A stretch of 34,523 nucleotides of DNA, from positions 1 through 34,523 of the forward strand of contig JAQBYJ010000062.1 in the NCBI GenBank assembly GCA_027622555.1, read 5' to 3'. This stretch comes from Verrucomicrobiota bacterium (lineage in GTDB: Bacteria > Verrucomicrobiota > Verrucomicrobiia > Opitutales > UBA2995). The translations under genes were made by a program, and so were the position numbers. The first letter of the stretch is position 1, and each line of letters opens with the position of its first letter. The notes beneath the pieces are model-generated. The model was not told where the DNA came from and did no database searches. It saw only the letters and a list, made by a program, of their open reading frames with translations. Below, one piece after another: positions 1 through 7,111 of the stretch.

Positions 1-51
1 TCGGGCTCCTTCCGCCAGGGCCATCAACCAGCATCTTTGTAGTGTAATCAA
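1..51 (-). CDS. Possible 5' end of a gene cut by the window edge
   Basis: Reading the minus strand past the stop of the small membrane protein, the same frame reopens with a TTG at 51-49 and runs to the window edge as 17 codons (about MITLQRCWLMALAEGAR), with an in-frame ATG inside it. The amino acid mix looks like coding sequence and it would sit about 9 bases behind the preceding stop codon, which suits a third gene of the response-regulator operon. The fragment is too short to name. It may equally be chance open frame. Confidence 0.3.
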   Translation of the reverse strand, partial: MITLQRCWLMALAEGAR

Positions 52-60
52 GTCTTCTTT

Positions 61-285
61 TTAGGACGCTAATTCAGAAACAAAGGGGAGTCTATGGCTT
101 TGCCGCGAAACCTGGACTAAGCCTAGGACCAATGCATAGAGGATAAGGACGACCTCCAAAGAGGAAACACTGATTCCTATAAGTTCAGTCGAAATAAAAC
201 CAAATCTCACCAATAATACAAAAACGAGGATCCCAAGTGAGTATCCCCACACAGGAAAGATTAGCCGCTTGAGTTTAATTTTCAT
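61..285 (-). CDS. Small two-helix membrane protein, unknown function
   Basis: A 74-residue protein with two clear hydrophobic stretches, at about residues 8-31 and 35-58. Both could span the inner membrane, with a basic N-terminus (MKIKLKR) likely to stay in the cytoplasm. I do not recognise the family. Its ATG overlaps the stop codon of the receiver gene by four bases (ATGA), so the two are very probably translated together and may act in one signalling pathway. Nothing catalytic is visible. It could be a membrane anchor or a partner of a kinase encoded further on, but that is inference from position only. Confidence 0.6.
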   Translation of the reverse strand: MKIKLKRLIFPVWGYSLGILVFVLLVRFGFISTELIGISVSSLEVVLILYALVLGLVQVSRQSHRLPFVSELAS

Positions 286-668
286 GTCAGAGACTTGGTG
301 ATGAGCCCATCAATAACATGGTACAGTTCTTCTTCCATAATGGGTTTGCAGAGATACCAATCAAAACCGGCTTGGATCAGACGACGTTTATCGTCAGCCA
401 TAGCATGAGCGGTAAGGGCTAAAACCGGGATATCTCTGTAAAGATAATCCCCACGTATTCGCTTCATGAGGCTCACCCCGTCCATGCCGGGCAAACTTAT
501 ATCAAGAACAAATAGATCAGGCAGACGTTGAACTCCAGCACCCAGATGAGTAAGCAGCTCTAATCCGGTTCTAAAACAAGTGATATTATATCGATCGGAT
601 AAAAATGCACAAAACAGGTCAGAATTATCCTGATTGTCTTCTACAAGGTAGATAGATTGGAAACTCAT
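282..668 (-). CDS. Stand-alone response-regulator receiver protein (CheY/DivK-like)
   Basis: A 128-residue single-domain receiver with the full set of phosphorylation residues: the acidic pair E10/D11, the phospho-acceptor D56 in FVLDISLPGMDG, T86 in ALTAHA, and K108 in CKPI. There is no output domain, so it should work by binding a partner protein or by passing phosphate along a relay, as CheY, Spo0F and DivK do. The stop overlaps the start of a 74-residue membrane protein, suggesting coupled expression. The gene diverges from upp, and the gap between them holds an inverted repeat at 703-730. No sensor kinase is seen inside the window. It may lie beyond the left edge. Confidence 0.88.
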   Translation of the reverse strand: MSFQSIYLVEDNQDNSDLFCAFLSDRYNITCFRTGLELLTHLGAGVQRLPDLFVLDISLPGMDGVSLMKRIRGDYLYRDIPVLALTAHAMADDKRRLIQAGFDWYLCKPIMEEELYHVIDGLITKSLT

Positions 669-702
669 TTAAGATTGATGCGAAATATTACTAGGATGCG
701 AG

Positions 703-730
703 TTGATCACGTCAGTTGAACAATGATCAA
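703..730. promoter_or_regulatory. Inverted repeat TTGATCA-N14-TGATCAA, possible operator
   Basis: Two perfect 7-base arms (703-709 and 724-730) are separated by 14 bases in the gap between the divergent receiver gene and upp. The size and placement would suit a dimeric regulator. The spacing of one arm to the next is 21 bases, two helical turns. No clear -35/-10 pair was found around it, so the function is inference. Confidence 0.3.
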
Positions 731-821
731 TACACCAAGAAAACTATTACCTGGAAATCGTTGACCTTTATCAGATATTTTACGGTCGTGCTTGGACGAG
801 AAAGCAACTTACATTACCAAA

Positions 822-1439
822 ATGCCACTTCACATTATCGACCACCCTTTAGCTCGAATACTCATCACTCAGTTAAGAAATAAAGAAACATCGAGCGATG
901 CATTCCGGACAGCCTGTAAAAGGATCACCCAGATGCTGGTGATCGAGGCTTCAAGATCTCTCAATACGGAATTAAAGACGGTATCTACCCCGATGGAAGA
1001 TACGGAAGGATGTAAATTGGCGGATAAGCTGACGATTGTCCCCATCATTCGAGCCGGCATATCCATGGTTGAGCCCACATTGGATATTTTGCCACAAGCC
1101 GTCGTTGGTTATATCGGTTTGGAAAGAGATGAAAAGACAGCGATCAGCCGCAGCTACTATCGCAACATCCCTTCATTAAAGGGACGAAAGGCATTTATCG
1201 TTGATCCGATGCTGGCTACCGGCGGTTCCACCTTAAAGGCAATCGATGTATGCATCGAAGAAGGCGCAGCGGAAATCACTGTAATTAGTATTATTTCTGC
1301 ACCTGAAGGGATAAAAGCAGTGGAGGGAAAGCATCCGGAAATAAACATACACACCGCTTCTTTGGATAGAGAATTGAGCAGTCAAAAATATATTCTGCCT
1401 GGTTTGGGAGATTTTGGTGATCGACTCTACAATACTTGA
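822..1439 (+). CDS. upp: Uracil phosphoribosyltransferase
   Basis: Catalyses uracil + PRPP to UMP + pyrophosphate, the pyrimidine salvage step, in the cytoplasm. The PRPP-binding loop is clear (VDPMLATGGST, residues about 127-137 from this start), as are the conserved VPIIRAGISM segment and the C-terminal uracil-binding region PGLGDFGDR. I chose the ATG at 822 because MPLHIIDHPL lines up with the usual N-terminus of the family and gives 205 residues, close to the normal 208. A TTG at 792 would add ten residues without homology support. Neither start has a strong ribosome site. The gene is separated by 44 bases from the downstream SIS-domain gene and may be transcribed with it. Confidence 0.95.
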   Translation: MPLHIIDHPLARILITQLRNKETSSDAFRTACKRITQMLVIEASRSLNTELKTVSTPMEDTEGCKLADKLTIVPIIRAGISMVEPTLDILPQAVVGYIGLERDEKTAISRSYYRNIPSLKGRKAFIVDPMLATGGSTLKAIDVCIEEGAAEITVISIISAPEGIKAVEGKHPEINIHTASLDRELSSQKYILPGLGDFGDRLYNT

Positions 1440-1483
1440 TCACTTTCAACCTATAAAAATCTCATATTCAGGAAAAGAGATTA

Positions 1484-3010
1484 ATGAGAAGCGAAGCTTG
1501 TGAAGCCTACCTCAACATAGCGGACCAATTTAAGCTAGGTTCTCTGGATACGGAGAAAACTCACCCTCTTACCCAAAAGCTTTCAAAAGAAGCCAAAGAA
1601 GACTTATCTTTAGCTATTGAAAATCTTAAGCGAGTGGACATCGAAGCACTTTCAAGGCTTGAGTCCTATTTGCCTGCAATTGCAAAACTGGGTGCAGATA
1701 TCAAGGAAACCTTGGTAGAGGGAGGCAAAATATATCTTTGCGGATGCGGAGCCACTGGAAGACTCTCGATCGCTCTCGAGATTTTTTGCCGGGAAGGACT
1801 AAGCTCGATTGATAATAAAAATCGGTTTATCGGATTTATGGCAGGCGGAGATGTTGCTTTAATCAAGTCGATAGAAAATTTCGAAGACCGACCCGAGTAC
1901 GGTAAGCGGCAATTGAAAGAGTTAGGGTTTAAAAACGGTGATCTGTTAATTGGCTCAACTGAAGGAGGAGAAACCCCGTTCGTAATTGGTGCAACAGAGG
2001 CCGCCAGTGAAATATCAGAGAGAAGACCGTGGTTCCTTTACTGCAATCCAGACACTCAGCTTAAGCGTTTTGTCGAACGCTCAAGACGCATACTGGAAGA
2101 CCCTAAGATCCAATCCCAATGCCTGGCAGTTGGCCCTATGGGATTGTCAGGCAGCACACGGATGCAAGCGAGCACCGTCCTTATGGCAAGTATCGGTTGG
2201 GCAATAGAAACCGGAGGAGACGCGGTTCTGCTTTCTAAACGGTACCGACGTTTTTATGATACCTGGAACGCCATCGATTTAGAAGGACTCGACAAAATAA
2301 CGGAAGCGGAAGCGGATACCTATAAAAAAGGGGATTACGTCATTTACCGTACCAGGGAGTACGGGGTTACCGTGTTAACCGATACAACTGAAAGATCTCC
2401 CACTTTCAGCTTACCTCCGTTTGAAAATGAACAACAAGCTGTAGACACAACCGGTTGGTGCTACCTTACCGTGCCAGATACTGGAAATGTTCAGCAAGCG
2501 TGGGAGCACGTTCTGAAGAGACCTCCCCGATGCCTTGAATGGGAAGGAATCAGTTCATTCACTGGCTACAATTACATTCTTGGTTTCTATATCGATGGTA
2601 GCTGTCTACAAAAACGATTGGAAAACAACAAAGGCTCGAATCAATATCTCTTTGATGTAGATGCTAACAAGGACCAGCTTGAACTAAGTTTCCGGGGCTA
2701 CAAATGGTCCGTAAATATAAAGCACCTTCCTTTTTTCGACCAAAATTTAATCCTTAAACAGGTGTTGAATATCCATTCGACTCTGATCATGGGTCGACTT
2801 GACCGCTTTGAAAGTAACCTGATGACTTACGTCAGAGCCTCAAATTTCAAACTCATAGATAGAACCATACGCTATGTACAACTCCTATCTGAATACCGCT
2901 CCAAACAGACCCCGACTTACGAAAAAGTCGCGGAAGTCCTGTTTGAATTAAAAGACAAGCTGCAGCAAGACGAGCCAGCGGTGTTGCGAATTCTCGATTC
3001 ATTAAAGTAA
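1484..3010 (+). CDS. Double-SIS sugar-phosphate protein, MurQ / glucokinase-regulator-like
   Basis: A 508-residue protein with an N-terminal SIS domain carrying MurQ/GKRP-family motifs: GCGATGRL (87-94), AGGDVAL (120-126) followed by the conserved E131 and ED134-135, STEGGETPF (158-166) and GPMGLSGSTRMQAST (217-231). Bacterial MurQ (N-acetylmuramate-6-phosphate etherase) is about 300 residues. Here about 200 further residues follow, including KKGDYVIYRTREYGVTVLTD, which resembles the start of the second SIS domain of animal glucokinase regulatory protein. In an ungapped alignment the first catalytic Glu of MurQ (in SGRLGVLDASE) falls on F101, so etherase activity is uncertain. A ribosome site (GGAAAAGAG, 1471-1479) supports the ATG at 1484. 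It may be a sugar-phosphate-binding regulator or a divergent etherase. No murein-recycling genes lie next to it. Confidence 0.72.
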   Translation: MRSEACEAYLNIADQFKLGSLDTEKTHPLTQKLSKEAKEDLSLAIENLKRVDIEALSRLESYLPAIAKLGADIKETLVEGGKIYLCGCGATGRLSIALEIFCREGLSSIDNKNRFIGFMAGGDVALIKSIENFEDRPEYGKRQLKELGFKNGDLLIGSTEGGETPFVIGATEAASEISERRPWFLYCNPDTQLKRFVERSRRILEDPKIQSQCLAVGPMGLSGSTRMQASTVLMASIGWAIETGGDAVLLSKRYRRFYDTWNAIDLEGLDKITEAEADTYKKGDYVIYRTREYGVTVLTDTTERSPTFSLPPFENEQQAVDTTGWCYLTVPDTGNVQQAWEHVLKRPPRCLEWEGISSFTGYNYILGFYIDGSCLQKRLENNKGSNQYLFDVDANKDQLELSFRGYKWSVNIKHLPFFDQNLILKQVLNIHSTLIMGRLDRFESNLMTYVRASNFKLIDRTIRYVQLLSEYRSKQTPTYEKVAEVLFELKDKLQQDEPAVLRILDSLK

Positions 3011-3150
3011 CATAAGGTCACAGACCACCCTTCAAAGGTAATTTACGAAGCGGAGAATAGCTCGAACTGGTCTGCAGGGCTTGTGTAAGAGGTTTGCTAA
3101 AAATGCGACTACTTCGTCGGTTAACTGGAGGCGAATAACTATTTAATGGG

Positions 3151-3909
3151 ATGCTTTCGATTCTTTCATCCGTAAACCCATTCATTTCGATGAACTCAGC
3201 AAAAATAACAACAATGATATTCGGCCTTACGCTGATACTTGGAAATATCCTGGTCTCAGCAGAAAACCTGGACATCAGCCCGCGCCCAATTAACACGCCC
3301 AGCCCGAGCTTTTTCGGTCATATCATTTCCTCCGATGCCTACGTTAGTGTGGTCATAGAAATTAACGCCAAAGGAGATGTTACCAATGCCATAGTCAAAC
3401 ACTCTTCTCATCCTGATCTTGAGAAACCGACGTTGAAAGCTGTTAGACAATGGGAATTCGAGCCTGCCTTTAGGAACGGAAAACCAGTGGCCAGTAAAAT
3501 TGTTCAACCGCTGACTTTTGGATCTTCCTTTTTAACACCCGTAGACGAAAAAGCCATCCCTCTTTATAGCCCAAAGCCCGAGCTTGCGAAAAAGCTACAG
3601 GATATTGAAGGCGAAGTTGGAGTAGCGGTTTCTGTTGATTCTGCAGGATTCGTCACCCGGGTTAAAATGCTTTACTCCAGTGACCAACGATTGAATTTGC
3701 CAGTTTTGAAAGCTATCCGAAATTGGAAATATGAGCCAGCCAAACGCAATGGCCGTTCAGTGAGTTCTAAACAGATCCAACCTTTTGTTTTTGGGAAAAA
3801 CACAAAATATAAGGATAACCAGGTCCAAAATGCGGCCGCTACTTCTATTTCGGTTAACCCTCAACGGGAGGATAATGCCGCCTTGGCTCAGCTGGATTCT
3901 GACGAATAA
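3151..3909 (+). CDS. Secreted protein with two TonB C-terminal domains
   Basis: Up to 252 residues. After a hydrophobic leader (MIFGLTLILGNILVSA, cleavage likely near VSA-EN) come two copies of the TonB_C fold, at about residues 60-125 and 150-215. Both show the family pattern of a glycine turn, an SS pair, a conserved LKA(V/I)R-W-(E/K)-(F/Y)EPA-(F/K)-RNG core and a closing P-(L/F)-x-FG. Classical TonB has one such domain behind a membrane anchor and a proline-rich spacer. This protein has neither the spacer nor an obvious permanent anchor, so it is probably a periplasmic variant. The start is unsure: 3151 gives the longest frame, but ATG 3190 or 3214 places the leader right at the N-terminus. 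A perfect-stem terminator lies about 75 bases downstream. Confidence 0.75.
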   Translation: MLSILSSVNPFISMNSAKITTMIFGLTLILGNILVSAENLDISPRPINTPSPSFFGHIISSDAYVSVVIEINAKGDVTNAIVKHSSHPDLEKPTLKAVRQWEFEPAFRNGKPVASKIVQPLTFGSSFLTPVDEKAIPLYSPKPELAKKLQDIEGEVGVAVSVDSAGFVTRVKMLYSSDQRLNLPVLKAIRNWKYEPAKRNGRSVSSKQIQPFVFGKNTKYKDNQVQNAAATSISVNPQREDNAALAQLDSDE

Positions 3910-3960
3910 ATATCCCATTTAAGCTAACAAACTTCCAATCCGACCATCCAGAGAGCGTTA

Positions 3961-3976
3961 TGCCCGAATTCGGGCA
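3961..3976. repeat. Perfect 16-bp palindrome TGCCCGAATTCGGGCA
   Basis: A self-complementary 16-mer without a spacer, sitting between the TonB-like gene and metA, seven bases before a strong terminator hairpin. With no loop it is a better candidate for a dimeric protein-binding site than for an RNA hairpin. The role is unknown. Confidence 0.5.
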
Positions 3977-3982
3977 AACCCA

Positions 3983-4018
3983 AACAAAAGGCAGACCCTT
4001 CAAGGTCTGCCTTTTGTT
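3983..4018 (+). terminator. Intrinsic terminator, 15-bp perfect stem
   Basis: Arms 3983-3997 and 4004-4018 (AACAAAAGGCAGACC and its exact complement) enclose a 6-base loop CTTCAA, with TTTTG ending the stem and more T after it. It should stop transcription from the TonB-like gene before metA. The A-rich 5' arm means it could also act on the other strand. The outer part of the stem (AACAAAAGG/CCTTTTGTT) is the same as in the terminator at 15607. Confidence 0.85.
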
Positions 4019-4097
4019 GTTTTATAGGTTAGCATACTAAAATATTGCTTCCGCACGGTCCGATCAATTCTTATACCAGAATCTTTTTAGTTTCCCG

Positions 4098-5015
4098 ATG
4101 CCCATAAAAATCCCAGACGACCTTCCAGCAAAGCAAAGACTGAAAGCTGAAAACATATTCGTGATGTCCGAACATAGAGCCATGAGCCAGGATATCCGTC
4201 CCCTTGAAGTTGTGGTATTGAACCTAATGCCCAATAAGATCGACACGGAAACTCAGCTCATGCGTCTGCTGGGGAATACTCCTATTCAGATTAACATTAC
4301 TCTCCTAACAACGGCGTCCTATACATCCAAGAATACCAGCAAAGAGCATTTGATCAATTTCTACAAAACCTGGGACGAAATAAAGCACCTAAAGTTCGAT
4401 GGCTTAATTGTAACAGGTGCGCCGATTGAGTTATTGCCTTGGGAAGAAGTTGCCTATTGGGATGAACTAAAACAAATCCTGGATTGGAGCCGCACCCATG
4501 TGTGGTCGTGTTTCTTCATTTGCTGGGGCGCACAGGCTGCATTGCATCACTTTTATGGAATAGAAAAACATGAATTACCGAGTAAAAAATTCGGTGTATT
4601 TACCCATAAAAAATTAAAATCTGATTCAATCCTTCTCAGGGGATTTGACGATGAATTCCTGGTTCCGGTGAGTCGTCATACGGAGGTGTTTAAGGAGGAC
4701 ATCGAAAAAGAAGAAAAACTTGAAATCCTCTCTGAATCCAAAGATTCGGGTCTTTATATTGTAAGGGATAAATCAACGCGTCGCTTATTCGTTTTCAACC
4801 ATTCGGAGTATGAGGCCGACTCTCTAAAGAATGAATACGACCGGGATGTTAACAAAAACCTGCCAATTGAGGTGCCCGAGAACTATTTCCCCGACAATGA
4901 TCCAAGTAAACAGCCGGTACTGAGTTGGCGTGCCCATTCATACCTGCTGTATAACAATTGGCTTAACTATTACGTGTATCAGTCCACACCTTTCGATTTC
5001 AACAAAATTGGTTGA
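4098..5015 (+). CDS. metA: Homoserine O-acyltransferase, predicted acetyl-CoA type
   Basis: Activates homoserine for methionine synthesis. The 305-residue protein aligns almost without gaps with E. coli MetA (309 aa) from [10 protein letters not shown] to the C-terminal WLNYYVYQ(S/I)TP. The catalytic residues of the MetA family are in place: C142 (ICWGAQAAL), H235 and E237 (FNHSEYEA). Position 111, which in studied members separates acetyl-CoA users (Glu) from succinyl-CoA users (Gly), is Glu here (GAPIELLPW), so O-acetylhomoserine is the predicted product. The gene stands alone behind a terminator and ends six bases before the stop of an opposing small gene. Homoserine itself would come from hom at 22.8-24.2 kb. 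No riboswitch was recognised upstream. Confidence 0.93.
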   Translation: MPIKIPDDLPAKQRLKAENIFVMSEHRAMSQDIRPLEVVVLNLMPNKIDTETQLMRLLGNTPIQINITLLTTASYTSKNTSKEHLINFYKTWDEIKHLKFDGLIVTGAPIELLPWEEVAYWDELKQILDWSRTHVWSCFFICWGAQAALHHFYGIEKHELPSKKFGVFTHKKLKSDSILLRGFDDEFLVPVSRHTEVFKEDIEKEEKLEILSESKDSGLYIVRDKSTRRLFVFNHSEYEADSLKNEYDRDVNKNLPIEVPENYFPDNDPSKQPVLSWRAHSYLLYNNWLNYYVYQSTPFDFNKIG

Positions 5016-5021
5016 AACACC

Positions 5022-5297
5022 TCACAGCTTGTCACTGTGACCGAGGTTACGAGTGGGATCGATCCGATCTCTCACTAATTGCTTTAATTCTTTGGATTCC
5101 GGGAAACGGCCGACTTCTTTCCGATCAAAAATTGGTTCTCCGTTCAAACTCACGATAAATACACCTCCCAATCCAGGGACTAACGCGACCTCGCCCAAAT
5201 CTCGACCAAAGGTAAATAGTAACTCCTGGGCCAACCAGCCTGCGCGTAGCACAAACCTACATTCGCTGCAATATTCGATCCGTATTTGGTTTTTCAT
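5022..5297 (-). CDS. SelT/SelW/SelH (Rdx) family thioredoxin-fold protein
   Basis: A 91-residue protein with the family's N-terminal redox motif CxxC at C10-S-E-C13 (IEYCSECRF), followed by the typical LRAGWLAQELL helix, a GGVFIV strand and the FPESKELKQLVRDRI C-terminal helix. The family is named for animal selenoproteins. Bacterial members such as this one use two cysteines, and no in-frame TGA is involved. The molecular role is not settled; a thiol redox function is assumed. It converges on metA with a six-base gap, and on its upstream side it diverges from the uppS operon. Confidence 0.85.
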   Translation of the reverse strand: MKNQIRIEYCSECRFVLRAGWLAQELLFTFGRDLGEVALVPGLGGVFIVSLNGEPIFDRKEVGRFPESKELKQLVRDRIDPTRNLGHSDKL

Positions 5298-5477
5298 AAC
5301 ATGAGATATACTTTAACAAGGGAGCCACTTGAATCAAAAAACCCTTATCTCCAATCATTTTCGCTACTTTCCGCATTCCAGTTGATTTCAGTGCAAAGTT
5401 TGCCCATATACCGGTGATTTTCATTTACCTAAGCAGGATCACCGCCAAGGCTACAATCCTCTTCAAATCTATATTTT

Positions 5478-6254
5478 TTGATTTTGAATTCTTCTATCAA
5501 TAAGCACCCAACGATAAAACATGTGGCTATCATCATGGATGGCAATGGCAGGTGGGCAAATAAGCGGGGACTTCCTAGGAATGAAGGCCATAGCCAAGGT
5601 GTGCAAAATGTCGAAAAAATTGTAGAGAAGGCAGGCCAGTTAGGCATTCGTTACCTAACCCTGTACGCATTTTCTGCTGAAAATTGGCAACGACCCAAAA
5701 ACGAAGTAGATGCACTAATGAATCTCCTTGAGTCGTTTTTAATGAAGCAGAAAAAACAGCTGCTGGAACAACGAATTCGTCTGCACACCATAGGTCACGT
5801 AAACGATCTGCCAACCACCGTTCGTGAATTATTGAACGAGGTAAAAACAGACACCGCCCATTTTGACGAAAACCATCTAATCTTGGCCCTAAACTACGGG
5901 GCCCGAAATGAGGTAGTCGATGCGGTAAAGCGATACACCCAAGCTGTAAGGCTAGGAACTGAAGACGACAACGACTTAGACTGGAATACGTTTTCGAACT
6001 ACCTGGATACGGCTGAATTTCCGGATCCTGAACTTGTTATAAGGACTTCCGGGGAACATCGACTAAGTAATTTCCTCCTGATGCAAAGCGCCTATTCAGA
6101 ATACTACTTTACTCCAGTATGTTGGCCAGACTTCGGACCGGATCTGTTTGAGGAAGCACTGGTAAATTATCAGAATCGAGAACGTCGTTTTGGTAGGACT
6201 GGTGAACAAATTAGAGAAGAACAGTCCCAACCTTTAAATACCAACAACTCCTAA
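5478..6254 (+). CDS. uppS: Undecaprenyl diphosphate synthase (cis-prenyltransferase)
   Basis: Condenses isopentenyl diphosphate onto farnesyl diphosphate to make the C55 lipid carrier for peptidoglycan and other envelope polymers. Family marks are the catalytic D21 in IIMDGNGRWA, LTLYAFSAENWQRP, and the C-terminal PELVIRTSGEHRLSNFLL and SEYYFTPVCWPDF. At 258 residues it is the normal length. No ATG precedes the conserved core, so the start is a TTG, at 5478 or 5484. It opens a run of six genes (uppS-cdsA-dxr-rseP-ispG-rph), a common bacterial order, whose promoter should lie in 5298-5477. Confidence 0.95.
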   Translation: MILNSSINKHPTIKHVAIIMDGNGRWANKRGLPRNEGHSQGVQNVEKIVEKAGQLGIRYLTLYAFSAENWQRPKNEVDALMNLLESFLMKQKKQLLEQRIRLHTIGHVNDLPTTVRELLNEVKTDTAHFDENHLILALNYGARNEVVDAVKRYTQAVRLGTEDDNDLDWNTFSNYLDTAEFPDPELVIRTSGEHRLSNFLLMQSAYSEYYFTPVCWPDFGPDLFEEALVNYQNRERRFGRTGEQIREEQSQPLNTNNS

Positions 6255-6265
6255 ACTCCTAAGCA

Positions 6266-7111
6266 GTGGGAAAACGAATAATCAGTACCATCCTACTTTG
6301 GAGCCTGCTTTTAGGCATTATTTTTATCGGCCAATTAACTGCTGTGGTTTGGTTAATTTCAGCTCTTTCCATAATCGCTCAGAATGAAATTTACAACATG
6401 GCTAAAAAGCTGGGTTGGAAAGCATACCGAATTTATGGACTTGTGATCGGAGGATGCCTCCCCCTCGTAACTTACTATGAGGATCTTTTGCACGAATATA
6501 CCGGAGGAATTGTCGACGATGTGACCATTCTAGCCATTGGATTCACAGTATGCGCCCTAGTTGGAATACGAACCCGGGAAATTAGAGATAATTTTCAGCG
6601 GATTGGCGGAACCTTCATAGGCATTCTTCTGATACCATTTATGATGACGTTTTATATTCGGATAGCCCAGTTATTCCCAAACGAATCTGTTGGTATTGCA
6701 GTTGGATGCTGGGTGGTTTTGGTGGGGAAGTTCTCTGATGTGGGGGGATTACTTTTCGGCAGTTGGCTGGGAAAACATAAATTCGCTCCTAAAATCAGTC
6801 CCGGGAAAACGTGGGAAGGTTTTGCAGGCGGCGTATTCACTTCGACCGTTTTGGGTTTTTTGTCGGTGTATTTTCTTCCAGATTATTTTCCAGGAAACTT
6901 TCACCCTTGGGTGGCCGCACTTTGCGCGATTCCTATTGCGTCAATGGCAGCGTTTTCAGACTTGATTGAGTCCGTGATCAAGCGTCAAGCCGAAGTCAAG
7001 GACAGCGGTAAAAGTATACCCGGCATCGGCGGAGCATTCGATTTGATGGATAGTTTACTCTTGAGCGCGCCGGTCGCGTTCATACTTATGTCATTTTTTG
7101 CTCCCCTATGA
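6266..7111 (+). CDS. cdsA: Phosphatidate cytidylyltransferase
   Basis: Makes CDP-diacylglycerol from phosphatidic acid and CTP in the inner membrane, the branch point to all phospholipids. The 281-residue protein is rich in membrane helices and ends with the family signature region: SPGKTWEGFAGG, then SVIKRQAEVKDSGKSIPG and GGAFDLMDSLL. The usual PGHGG reads PGIGG here and DRxD is replaced by DLMD, a variation that is, from memory, also seen in some relatives outside Proteobacteria. It starts with GTG 11 bases after uppS, and its stop overlaps the dxr start (ATGA), so translation is coupled. Confidence 0.92.
   Translation: MGKRIISTILLWSLLLGIIFIGQLTAVVWLISALSIIAQNEIYNMAKKLGWKAYRIYGLVIGGCLPLVTYYEDLLHEYTGGIVDDVTILAIGFTVCALVGIRTREIRDNFQRIGGTFIGILLIPFMMTFYIRIAQLFPNESVGIAVGCWVVLVGKFSDVGGLLFGSWLGKHKFAPKISPGKTWEGFAGGVFTSTVLGFLSVYFLPDYFPGNFHPWVAALCAIPIASMAAFSDLIESVIKRQAEVKDSGKSIPGIGGAFDLMDSLLLSAPVAFILMSFFAPL

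Noticed and set aside
3910-4097. Methionine or SAM riboswitch upstream of metA
   Set aside because: I looked for SAM-I and SAM-II like cores and found none. The only structures are the palindrome and the terminator hairpin, which the preceding gene explains.
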